From Pseudomonadota bacterium (GTDB lineage: Bacteria > Pseudomonadota > Alphaproteobacteria > Rhizobiales > Hyphomicrobiaceae), in assembly GCA_003242645.1 (NCBI GenBank), contig QGVC01000071.1, positions 1-12,780 of the forward strand: a DNA stretch of 12,780 nucleotides, written 5' to 3'. Positions within the stretch are counted from its first letter, which is position 1; each line of letters starts with the position of its first letter. The position numbers and the translations under genes were made by a program. Under the pieces are notes generated by a model. It was not told the origin of the DNA, did no database searches, and saw only the letters and a list, made by a program, of their open reading frames with translations. Shown one piece after another: positions 1 through 7,114 of the stretch.

Positions 1-19
1 TGGGGGGAGGATCTGTTCA

Positions 20-2500
20 ATGCGTGGTTTTCCATTTGGCGCACGTGCAGGACGGTTGTCGATCGGTTTCTGCGCTGGAATCGCACTGGCCAGTGGGACG
101 ACAGCGAGTGCACAGACCACTACACCTGAAGCGACCAGGACAGTGGAGCCCGTGCTCGAAGAGATCACTGTTACGGCACGAAAGCGCGAGGAGAGTGTGC
201 TGGATGCGCCTCTCTCTGTATCGGCTTTCGATGCGACGAAACTGGAGAATGCTGGCCTGTTCGATGTCAACGACATCGCCGAAGTCACACCGGGATTCAG
301 TTTCTCGGAGCAAGGTAACGTGTGGCCGGGCCGTCTATATTCGCAAATCTTCTTCCGCGGCATGGCGGTTACCAACCCGACGCCGAAGGACCAGGTCGGT
401 GCATTGTTCGTCGATGGAATCTACTACCTGGGTGCAGCCTCGTCGCTCAACACGTTCGACGTCGAACGTGTTGAAGTCCTGAAGGGACCGCAGAATGCCT
501 ATTTCGGGCGCAACACTTTCGGCGGCGCTCTGAACTTCATCATGCGCACACCGACGGGAGAGCCGCGCACCAATATCGAAACCGACGTCACTCACGAGGG
601 CTCGTACAAGATGGCCTTTGGCAACGAAGGCACGCTGGTACCGGATAAGCTGCTGTATCGTGTGAGTCTAAGTAAGTATCACAAGGCGCCCTTCTATACT
701 GCCCAGGATGGCGGCCAGCTTGGCGAGCAGAATTCCACGAACGTCGCAGTGACGCTGTTCGCAGAGCCTACCGATCGCTGGGCCATGCGTCTCCGCGTTC
801 AGTTCGGCGAGGACGAGGACGGGTCGCCCGCGGCTGCTTTCCTTCCGGGCACTCAATACAACACGTGCGGCGGCACAAAGCCGTATTCACGGTACGCGGA
901 AGACGGTACGCCGACGACTGTTTATCCGAACAACTATGTCTGCGGTAGGGTGCCCACCATCTCGCAATTAGGAGAGAAAGTGGTCACGCGCAATACGTCG
1001 CTGAACTCGCCGACGCTTGCCGCCCGAGGCTTTGGTAGCCTGCTGACAGACATCGTTCGCTACAAGAGCTTCGAATCCTATCTGGCATCCAACGTCAATC
1101 CGGCAGTCGTCGCGATCACGCGTAACCTGCTCGACGAGGTACCAGACCTGGACGGGTTGGGTCTGCACCGCAAGTACTGGCTGACCAGTTTGAACTCGGA
1201 CTTCACGTTGACTGACTCGCTGACGCTGTCAGCATTGTTCGGTTACAACCGTGCGGTGACTTTCCAGGCACAGGACTTAGACGGACAGGACGCGGAAGCG
1301 CAGATCCAGATCAATGCGAACAAGAGCGTCGACAAGAGCGCGGAGCTGCGACTCACGTGGGACAACGGTGGTCCACTAATCGCCTTAGTGGGCGTCAACT
1401 ACTATGAGCAGCTATACGACGGTTCGTTCACTGGCGTGCTTTCCGTGCGCCCGACCGGGGCGGTGATTGTCGGTCTCAACGGCAACTCGAACGGAACGCA
1501 AGCCGAGGTGCTCGGTTTCTTCGGCTCGCTCAACTACACGTTCCTCGAAGACTTTCGTCTGACGCTGGAAGGGCGGTACCAAAAAGACACGGTCCGCAAT
1601 GTCGGCAATCGGCTTGATATCCAGGAAGTATCCTTCACAGACTTTCTGCCGCGAGTGATCGTTAGCTGGCTCCCGGAGGGCAGAAGCACGAACGTGTATG
1701 CCTCGTACGCGAAGGGCGTGATTCCGGGTCAACACAATGCAGCACTTTTTGATCCAACCATTCTTCCAAGTGAGCGGGACCGTCTGAGCTCGACGCTTGG
1801 TGCGAAGCCGCTTCTTGACTCCGAGGAACTTGATGCCTACGAGATTGGTTGGAAGCAGCGCTTTCCAGACCTGGGCGTGTACTTCAACTTCGCGGCTTAC
1901 TATATGGAGTGGCAGGGGCAGAAACTGAATGCGTCTCTACCCGTAATGCTGGTTGACGGCTCGATCACGAATAAGACGCTTTATGTGCCGGCGGATATTG
2001 ATCTGCAAGGCTTTGAGCTCGAAGCAGGTTGGCGGCCGACGCACTGGCTGGAGCTGGAAGGGACGCTCAACTGGACGGACTCTGAATACCAGCGCGGCCT
2101 CGACAACAATGTGCGCACGTTATCGGGTACTGGAAACGTGAAGGGTCTGAGAATCGCCCGCTTCCCAGAGTGGAGCGGCTCGCTCGCCGGGACGGTGTCC
2201 GGTGTGCTTGGCACCACGCAGTGGGATTGGTACTCCAGGCTCGATCTACGATACACAGGCAAGCAGTTCGTCGATCCGGCAAACCTCGCTTATATCGGTG
2301 ACTACGTGACGGCGAACTTGCGTGGTGGCATTCGCAATGACAACTGGCGCATCGAGGCTTATGTCCGCAACCTGACTGACGAAGACACCTGGACCGGAGG
2401 AGCGCGGCTCATTCAGCTCATCGACAACGCCTCTCAAGGAATACTGTTGTCCGCTCCCGACAAGCGTGAGATCGGGCTGCGGATCTCAGTCGATTTCTGA
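20..2500 (+). CDS. TonB-dependent outer-membrane receptor (copy 1, complete)
   Basis: This 826-residue protein is an energised outer-membrane importer for a scarce substrate, driven by TonB-ExbBD from the inner membrane. A signal peptide (about residues 1-31) ends in A-S-A before Q32. A TonB box, EITVTA, is at 48-53. The plug domain includes the family motif around 147-178 (DVERVEVLKGP, then YFGR and GGALNFI). The rest is beta-barrel, ending in an aromatic residue (SVDF), as outer-membrane barrels do. C283 and C308 lie in the barrel part and are conserved in the second copy, suggesting a disulphide in an outer loop. The ATG at 20 follows a very strong ribosome site (GGGGGGAGG, 2-10). The N-terminal 355 residues are about two thirds identical by eye to the receptor at 11714. 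The substrate is unknown. The family call is secure; a siderophore role is less likely given the catabolic neighbours. Confidence 0.95.
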   Translation: MRGFPFGARAGRLSIGFCAGIALASGTTASAQTTTPEATRTVEPVLEEITVTARKREESVLDAPLSVSAFDATKLENAGLFDVNDIAEVTPGFSFSEQGNVWPGRLYSQIFFRGMAVTNPTPKDQVGALFVDGIYYLGAASSLNTFDVERVEVLKGPQNAYFGRNTFGGALNFIMRTPTGEPRTNIETDVTHEGSYKMAFGNEGTLVPDKLLYRVSLSKYHKAPFYTAQDGGQLGEQNSTNVAVTLFAEPTDRWAMRLRVQFGEDEDGSPAAAFLPGTQYNTCGGTKPYSRYAEDGTPTTVYPNNYVCGRVPTISQLGEKVVTRNTSLNSPTLAARGFGSLLTDIVRYKSFESYLASNVNPAVVAITRNLLDEVPDLDGLGLHRKYWLTSLNSDFTLTDSLTLSALFGYNRAVTFQAQDLDGQDAEAQIQINANKSVDKSAELRLTWDNGGPLIALVGVNYYEQLYDGSFTGVLSVRPTGAVIVGLNGNSNGTQAEVLGFFGSLNYTFLEDFRLTLEGRYQKDTVRNVGNRLDIQEVSFTDFLPRVIVSWLPEGRSTNVYASYAKGVIPGQHNAALFDPTILPSERDRLSSTLGAKPLLDSEELDAYEIGWKQRFPDLGVYFNFAAYYMEWQGQKLNASLPVMLVDGSITNKTLYVPADIDLQGFELEAGWRPTHWLELEGTLNWTDSEYQRGLDNNVRTLSGTGNVKGLRIARFPEWSGSLAGTVSGVLGTTQWDWYSRLDLRYTGKQFVDPANLAYIGDYVTANLRGGIRNDNWRIEAYVRNLTDEDTWTGGARLIQLIDNASQGILLSAPDKREIGLRISVDF

Positions 2501-2526
2501 TCCTATTGAGCCTTGATGATGCAGCG

Positions 2527-2556
2527 CATGGCGCAACTGCGCGCGGTTGCGCCATG
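2527..2556 (+). terminator. Hairpin terminator after the first receptor
   Basis: A perfect 11-bp inverted repeat (CATGGCGCAAC at 2527-2537, GTTGCGCCATG at 2546-2556) with an 8-base loop starts 26 nt after the receptor stop codon. The tail that follows (TGTGTTAT) is only partly U-rich, so termination may be imperfect or the hairpin may mainly protect the mRNA end. Its position and perfect stem make it the likely end of the receptor transcript. Confidence 0.65.
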
Positions 2557-2964
2557 TGTGTTATATGGAGCAACGCCGGGCTACCGTTATTGATCGACGC
2601 GATGGGGCATCAGTTCGTCTGTAGTCGTGGGTGGCTGCACGTGAAGAACGCAGTCAGCAGCTGAAAGGCGTCGATGGACGAGCGCGAGCAGATCGTCGAT
2701 GCGCTGTCGAGTCTATTGGGTCGTCAGCTCCATTCGTTCGGCCATGCGTACTGACGGCACCACGTACCGTGCTCAGTATTCGCGAGCGAAACTTCCCACC
2801 CCCGGCAACAGAACTCTCATCGACGCCGATCTCACGCTCGCAGGTGACTTTACGAGCAACGCGTTTGCCGCGGCACTCGTTGACTACCTAGGCAAGCACG
2901 GGGCGACGCAGCGTGCGCGAGTCGATGCTAGCAGCTCACGCTCGCTTGCGCGGCAGGGCTTCCC
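2557..2964. other. Gene-poor stretch, possible degraded coding remnant
   Basis: No intact gene is convincing here. A short frame from ATG 2674 (starting MDEREQIVDAL) has an AAGG-type ribosome site but stops at 2752. The next frame over continues from about 2744 with protein-like text (RTDGTTYRAQYSRAK, then LAGDFTSNAFAAALVDYLG) to about 2925, then runs into the antisense of the hydrolase. The two pieces could be one small gene broken by a single-base shift. I do not recognise the family. An imperfect hairpin (arms 2911-2921 and 2935-2945, 9 of 11 paired) just beyond the hydrolase stop could help end the hydrolase transcript. Confidence 0.35.
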
Positions 2965-3942
2965 TTATTCGCTGGTTGCTTCTGCCAGAGATTCCGCCCC
3001 TTCTCTTGGATGCTCGAGGAAACGCGCAACCTCCTCCGCCAACTGCTCGGCAAGCTCGACTATGGCGAGATGGCCAGCCCCTGGGAACTTCTTCACGACC
3101 ACCGGCGCTCCAGTCATGAATTGCGCGAATTGATCCGCCTCTGTATGAGGTAGCAACTGATTGTCGAGCCCCCACATCACCAGAGTCGGAGCCCGCACTT
3201 TGGCGAGTGTCTCTGCAGGGTTTCCTGGATCGTACGATGCCAACAAACTCGCGATACCGGCGTTGGCGCCGCGCCGTCGGTTCATCTGGTAATACTGGTC
3301 CACGAGCCAGTCTGGCGGCTCCGTGCCGGGTGCAAGGCTGCGCTTCACAGTCTTTTCGAGCTCAGACCGCGGACGGTAGTGGCGAAAGAGCCATGCACGC
3401 AGTGGGTTCGCCGGTGGGGCCGTAAGAGGATTGACTGGTGGGCGAGGAAGGCCGCCGGAGTTGATGAGCACGAGGTGCTCGACGCGCTCCGGATAGCGGG
3501 CGGCGAAGCGGAATGCATTGATGCCACCGGACGAGGTGCCAACCAGCGTGGCTCGCTCGACCCCGAGTGCGTCAAGCAGTCTGCTGAGCTGTTCTATTTG
3601 TCTGTCCATGTGATAGCCAGCTGGGTCGTCGCCGCTCAACCCGTATGGCGAGCGGTCGTAACGGATCACCCGAAACTTCTGGCTCAGAATTCGCGCCCAA
3701 TCGTCCCAGAGCCGCAGATTCATGAAGTGACCGTGTATCAGCACGATCGCTGGGCCTTCGCCTTCGTCGACCACGTGAACCTGCGCGCCATCGAGATCGA
3801 GCCACTGTGATTGTGGAAGCGCATAACGGGTAATCAGCTTTTCCCGCGAGACGTTGAAGGCACCAAGCTTGACGCACGCCCAGAGTGTGATCGTTACCAC
3901 GGTCAAGAGTATGGCAAGGGCTACGAGGACCTTCTTCAACAT
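2965..3942 (-). CDS. Membrane-anchored alpha/beta hydrolase
   Basis: This 325-residue serine hydrolase of the alpha/beta-hydrolase fold probably cleaves an ester or similar bond. The N-terminus is K3K4 followed by a hydrophobic segment (about 5-22), so the enzyme is likely anchored in the inner membrane and faces the periplasm. LWAC at 20-23 resembles a lipobox, though W at -2 is atypical. The fold elements are HGH at 70-72 (oxyanion loop), the nucleophile elbow GTSSG with S137, the acid D260 (WGLDNQ) and H291 (GAGHL). Residues 165-230 form the variable cap, rich in Pro and Arg, that sets substrate choice. The start is supported by a GGAGA ribosome site (3949-3953). The gene is divergent from the flavoprotein gene across 171 nt that hold one shared operator. 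Esterase, lactonase or C-C hydrolase activity cannot be told apart. Confidence 0.93.
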   Translation of the reverse strand: MLKKVLVALAILLTVVTITLWACVKLGAFNVSREKLITRYALPQSQWLDLDGAQVHVVDEGEGPAIVLIHGHFMNLRLWDDWARILSQKFRVIRYDRSPYGLSGDDPAGYHMDRQIEQLSRLLDALGVERATLVGTSSGGINAFRFAARYPERVEHLVLINSGGLPRPPVNPLTAPPANPLRAWLFRHYRPRSELEKTVKRSLAPGTEPPDWLVDQYYQMNRRRGANAGIASLLASYDPGNPAETLAKVRAPTLVMWGLDNQLLPHTEADQFAQFMTGAPVVVKKFPGAGHLAIVELAEQLAEEVARFLEHPREGAESLAEATSE

Positions 3943-4026
3943 CGGATCTCTCCGTTAAGCCTTGTTGTAGTCAGAGTGATGGCGGCCGTAGTCTGTCTCA
4001 AACACAACCGTTGTACGCTCCACGGT

Positions 4027-4041
4027 GTTCAGATAGTGAAC
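4027..4041. promoter_or_regulatory. Palindromic operator, hydrolase/flavoprotein promoter region
   Basis: GTTCAGATAGTGAAC is one of five GTTCA-N5-TGAAC sites in the window. It lies 85 nt from the hydrolase start and 72 nt from the flavoprotein start, so one site could control both divergent genes. A -35-like TTGTAC (4011-4016), followed 17 nt later by a weak TAGTGA, would put the plus-strand -10 inside the operator. The promoter boxes are weak; the palindrome is clear. The binding protein is inferred to be the IclR regulator at 5692. Confidence 0.7.
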
Positions 4042-4113
4042 GCCACTGATTGCCTGCACGCGCTCTGGCGGCCAGCCTACAAGGAAACGGTTCTCATAGG
4101 GGGAGAGACGTAG

Positions 4114-5655
4114 ATGTCGTGGAGTTCCGATTTCTCTGATGAAACCGCACGCTCCCGGCTGACTCGCCGAATGTTTCTGAACCGCTTGGGCGCCGTGGCT
4201 ACGCTGGCCGCAATCCCATCGGCGCCTCGCCTCGCGCATGCCGCTGCAAGACACTATGACTTGATCGTCATTGGCGCGGGGAATGCGGGGCTACCAGCAG
4301 CGATCTTTGCTGCGGAGCGTGGCGCGCGAGTGCTCGTTCTCGATGCAGCCGATGTAGCGGGCGGGACACTTCTCATCTCATTTGGACAGATGAGCGCAGC
4401 GGGTACGAAGGTGCAGGCGGAGAAGGGCATCATCGACTCTCCCGAGCGCCACTTCGAGGACATCATGCGGATCAGTCGCGGAACGGCTGATCCGGACCTC
4501 GTGCGGCTCGCGGTGTGGAATGCCGCGCCCACCTTCGACTGGCTCATGGAGCGCGGTTTCCGTATGCGCCCGGAGCATCCAGTGCTTGGCCGCGCGCACG
4601 AACCGTATAGCGTCCCTCGCTATTACTGGGGCGAGCAGTTCGGTTACTCGATCGTCGAAGTCTTGATGCGCGAGCTGCAGCCCTGGATCGAGGCCGGGCG
4701 TGTCGACTTGGTCCTGTCGACGCGCGTCACCGAGCTCGTGCTGGCCAAGAACCGTACGGTCGTCGGCGTGCGAGCACGTAGCGGTAGCAAGGAGGTCACC
4801 TTCAAGGGTCGTCATACGCTGCTCGCCTGCGGCGGCTATGTCTCGAATGCCGAGCTCTTCGAGAAGCTATGCGGCTACAAGAAATACGGGGATGCTTCGT
4901 ATCCTTACGCGAGGGGCGATGGCATCGAGCTCGGGCTTGCAGTGGGTGGATTCGTTCGCGGCCGCGAGAAGTACCTCAGCAACTTCGGCGCGATCATGGA
5001 CAGCGACGCAATTCCCGCCAAGCCGATGGCAACCTTCAATTCTTATCCCGAACGGCGACAGCCCTGGGAAATCTACGTCAACGCACGCGGCGAACGATTC
5101 GTGCGCGAAGATGAGCCGAGTGTCGACGCACGCGAGCACGCGCTCCTCAAGCAACCAGACCTACGATTCTGGGCCGTGTTCGACAAGGCTATTCTCGAGC
5201 AGGCGCCGGTCGCCGTTGCGGATTGGACTCGCGAGCAGCTGCAGGCGAAGCTCGGCGAACATCCGAGCTTTCTAAAGGGTGACACTCTCGAACAACTGGC
5301 GGAAGTGGCCGGCATAGATCCGCGAGGGCTGCTTGCCACCGTCGCCAATTACAATCACGCCGTGGAGCGTGGGAGCGACGAGCTCGGCCGCAAGCATTTG
5401 CCGAGACCGATCGTTCAACCCCCGTTCTACGCGATTCGCGTGCAAGGGTACTCGGTGACGTCCACGGTCGGCCTCGCGGTGGACGACGAGCTGCGGCTGA
5501 TGCGCACCGACGGCAGCAGCGTTCCGAATCTGTATGTCGCGGGCGAGTTGCTCGGCACCGGTCAGCTCATGGGCCAGTCGTTCTGCGGCGGGATGATGGT
5601 CATGCCTGCACTGACGTTTGGCAGGCTCATCGGGCAGCGTCTGCCCCTGGCGTGA
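4114..5655 (+). CDS. Tat-exported FAD-dependent oxidoreductase (FAD_binding_2 family)
   Basis: This 513-residue flavoprotein belongs to the fumarate-reductase/ketosteroid-dehydrogenase-like superfamily, which adds or removes a C-C double bond or oxidises a related group. The N-terminus carries a twin-arginine signal (TRRMFLN, 17-23, then a mild hydrophobic stretch, cleavage probably after AHA at 41-43), so it should fold with FAD and be exported to the periplasm. The FAD-binding motif GAGNAG is at 54-59 and D77 ends the second strand. YVNARGERF and the C-terminal YVAGE (474-478) to GGMM region are family FAD/cap elements. Where fumarate reductases have HxMGG, this protein has SVTSTVGL (447-454) without His, so fumarate is an unlikely substrate. 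No haem or FMN domain and no electron partner are in the window. The ATG follows GGGGGAGAG. Confidence 0.92.
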   Translation: MSWSSDFSDETARSRLTRRMFLNRLGAVATLAAIPSAPRLAHAAARHYDLIVIGAGNAGLPAAIFAAERGARVLVLDAADVAGGTLLISFGQMSAAGTKVQAEKGIIDSPERHFEDIMRISRGTADPDLVRLAVWNAAPTFDWLMERGFRMRPEHPVLGRAHEPYSVPRYYWGEQFGYSIVEVLMRELQPWIEAGRVDLVLSTRVTELVLAKNRTVVGVRARSGSKEVTFKGRHTLLACGGYVSNAELFEKLCGYKKYGDASYPYARGDGIELGLAVGGFVRGREKYLSNFGAIMDSDAIPAKPMATFNSYPERRQPWEIYVNARGERFVREDEPSVDAREHALLKQPDLRFWAVFDKAILEQAPVAVADWTREQLQAKLGEHPSFLKGDTLEQLAEVAGIDPRGLLATVANYNHAVERGSDELGRKHLPRPIVQPPFYAIRVQGYSVTSTVGLAVDDELRLMRTDGSSVPNLYVAGELLGTGQLMGQSFCGGMMVMPALTFGRLIGQRLPLA

Positions 5656-5670
5656 ACTCCGCTATCTCCA

Positions 5671-5692
5671 AGGGCGCTGCGCGATGCGCCCT
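5671..5692. terminator. Hairpin between convergent flavoprotein and IclR genes
   Basis: A perfect 7-bp GC-rich stem (AGGGCGC at 5671-5677, GCGCCCT at 5686-5692) with an 8-base loop fills the 36-nt gap between the two stop codons and touches the last base of the IclR stop. It can act in both directions as a terminator. Neither side has a run of T, so efficiency is uncertain. Confidence 0.55.
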
Positions 5693-6516
5693 CAGAGACC
5701 CTTGGCGATCCGCTGAGCGGTCTCGCGGAGAGCAGCGCCGTACGTCGTAATCGCCTCGCTCATCAGCATCGCCGACCGATAGTACGTGAGGCCAAGCGTC
5801 GCAAACACAGTCTGTTTGCGCATGATGGGTGTGGCGATGGCCGACAAGGGCACTGCCTCGGACTGCCAGCTATCGCGCAGGTAGGCAATGCCCGTTTTGC
5901 GTGCCTCTTCCAAGATCCGTCTGAGCAGCCCAGGATCGCGTCGCAGCTCGGGAGTGAGGTCGCCGTCCAGTGCCAGCGCCGCGCGCACCAACCCGCTGGC
6001 CACGTTTTTTGGCGCGTGGGCGAGGTATGCGAGCCCGACGGCGCTGCGAAGCAAGGGTAGCTGACTGCCCGGGCCCTTGAGTCTCAGCCAGAAGCCCGTC
6101 TCGTCACGAGTGGTGTGGAGGATCACCATCCGAGGCCCGTTGTTGGCCGACAGCACGAGCGGCCACCCGAGCTTCCTGCACTGCTCCTGCATGATGGGCG
6201 CTGCCACTTCCAGCACCCAAGTTTGCTTCGAGTATAGACTGCTCAACTCCATGACGCTCGGGCCCAAGCGATAACGTCGTTCCTCGTCGCGAGTGACGTA
6301 GCCGTGAACCTCGAGCGTCTGCAGCAGCCGATATGCCGTGATGCGTGGCAAGCCTGTCTTGCGACCGATTTCGGTCGTGGTGAGCGGACCATCGACATTG
6401 AGCACGCGCAGGATATCGAGACCGCGCAACAGCGATTGCACCGAAGGTTGTCCAGAGCTCGAGCGTGAAGCTCGTGAGCGCGAAGCTTTGCTGCTTCGAT
6501 GCGTCTGCTTCTTCAC
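5692..6516 (-). CDS. IclR-family transcriptional regulator, MhpR-like
   Basis: A DNA-binding regulator of about 274 residues, likely the local controller. After an N-terminal tail rich in Lys, Arg and Ser (about 1-22) comes the winged helix-turn-helix (about 25-90: SVQSLLRGLDIL, then TEIGRKTGLPRITAYRLLQTL with the recognition helix near 56-70). An IclR effector-binding domain runs to the end. By memory it resembles E. coli MhpR, for example in ILEEARKTG, SAIATPI and TYYRSAM; MhpR activates genes for hydroxyphenylpropionate use. I chose GTG 6516 as the start because GAGAGGG lies 5 nt before it. The longer reading from TTG 6552 (286 residues) has no ribosome site. A GTTCA-N5-TGAAC palindrome 107 nt upstream suggests self-control. 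Whether it represses or activates is unknown. Confidence 0.93.
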   Translation of the reverse strand: MKKQTHRSSKASRSRASRSSSGQPSVQSLLRGLDILRVLNVDGPLTTTEIGRKTGLPRITAYRLLQTLEVHGYVTRDEERRYRLGPSVMELSSLYSKQTWVLEVAAPIMQEQCRKLGWPLVLSANNGPRMVILHTTRDETGFWLRLKGPGSQLPLLRSAVGLAYLAHAPKNVASGLVRAALALDGDLTPELRRDPGLLRRILEEARKTGIAYLRDSWQSEAVPLSAIATPIMRKQTVFATLGLTYYRSAMLMSEAITTYGAALRETAQRIAKGL

Positions 6517-6623
6517 AGATACCCTCTCGTTAGTTCGCAGATGCCGATGCAACAGCGAGCATGACGACAGTGCCCTTGTAGGGGCTTATTGTCGTGAACG
6601 CGGCCGAACAAGGCACCCCCCGC

Positions 6624-6638
6624 GTTCACTCTATGAAC
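6624..6638. promoter_or_regulatory. Palindromic operator upstream of the IclR gene
   Basis: GTTCACTCTATGAAC fits the GTTCAY-N3-RTGAAC consensus. It is 107 nt from the preferred GTG start of the IclR gene and 475 nt from the deacetylase-like gene on the other side. Autoregulation is the likely role. A half-site GTGAAC (6594-6599) lies nearer the regulator gene. No convincing -10 or -35 pair was found for either direction. Confidence 0.65.
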
Positions 6639-7030
6639 GGGATAAATTGTCTTCTCTGGCGGACTCCGGAATATGTTTCAGCAGGAGACGTACTGCGCTG
6701 TTCAGACCTGATCGTGCCCAATCACGTTGTCACTACCGCGGAAGCGAGGCCTGTGGACGTGCGTTGCCGCTTCACTACGAATCTCTCGTTAACTCGATTG
6801 CGGCGGACGCAGAGCGCTGCCTCGACAAGCCGGTCTTGGCTATCAACATCCGTTCGTGCTGGCACGCGCTGCGCACCAGAAATACTCATGATCGCATCGA
6901 CGTATCGGATCGCTGTTGCTTGATTACTCCATGAGCCGCACCGCGGACTGTCCTACATCGGCAAGCGCGCACGTCGCAGAGGCTTTCGGCGTGAGCGGGT
7001 GATCGCGGAACGGACAGGACGGTACGGCAG
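6639..7030. other. Gene-poor leader region upstream of the deacetylase-like gene
   Basis: This stretch of almost 400 nt holds no gene I can defend. Two overlapping plus-strand frames stay open (one to 6923, one to 6934), but both become Ser/Thr/Arg-rich or Cys-rich, have no ribosome site and match no family I know. It may be a long untranslated leader, a promoter region for the 7114 operon, or the worn remains of a gene. No hairpin or operator copy stands out. Confidence 0.35.
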
Positions 7031-7063
7031 ATGGCAAACAACTATCAAAAAGGGGGGATCTCG

Positions 7064-7114
7064 ATGAATTCGCACGCGCTCGTTCGCGTGACACGCACTA
7101 GGGGACGCTACTGA
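7064..7114 (+). CDS. Possible 16-residue leader peptide overlapping the next start
   Basis: An ATG at 7064 is preceded by the strong ribosome site AGGGGGGA and encodes MNSHALVRVTRTRGRY, with its TGA sharing one base with the ATG of the deacetylase-like gene (TGATG). This arrangement allows translational coupling. An in-frame upstream ATG at 7031 would give 27 residues but has a weaker site. The GGGGGGATC leader resembles those before both receptor genes, so this could be the stump of a lost receptor gene. No function is claimed. Confidence 0.35.
   Translation: MNSHALVRVTRTRGRY

Noticed and set aside
2699..3133. Plus-strand frame of 144 codons
   Set aside because: The second half is antisense to the hydrolase 3' end. 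Only the first half might be a gene remnant, described separately.
4114..5655. Fumarate reductase as the specific function of the flavoprotein
   Set aside because: The expected His-containing HxMGG-type active-site motif is absent (SVTSTVGL at 447-454) and no haem domain is present.
6594..6599. Isolated GTGAAC, and similar half-sites GTTCAC at 9633-9638 and 11691-11696
   Set aside because: Each lacks the matching arm at the required spacing, so they are not counted as operators; six-base matches are frequent by chance.
6700..6714. GTTCAGACCTGATCG as another operator
   Set aside because: The left arm matches but the right arm does not.
6594..6923. Plus-strand frame of 109 codons upstream of the leader ORF
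   Set aside because: It begins with GTG inside an operator half-site, runs through the full operator, and drifts into Ser/Thr/Arg-rich text typical of non-coding GC-rich DNA. A decayed gene cannot be excluded.
6338..6934. Plus-strand frame of 198 codons starting antisense to the IclR gene
   Set aside because: The first third is the complement of the regulator's N-terminus, and the rest is Arg/Cys-rich with no ribosome site.
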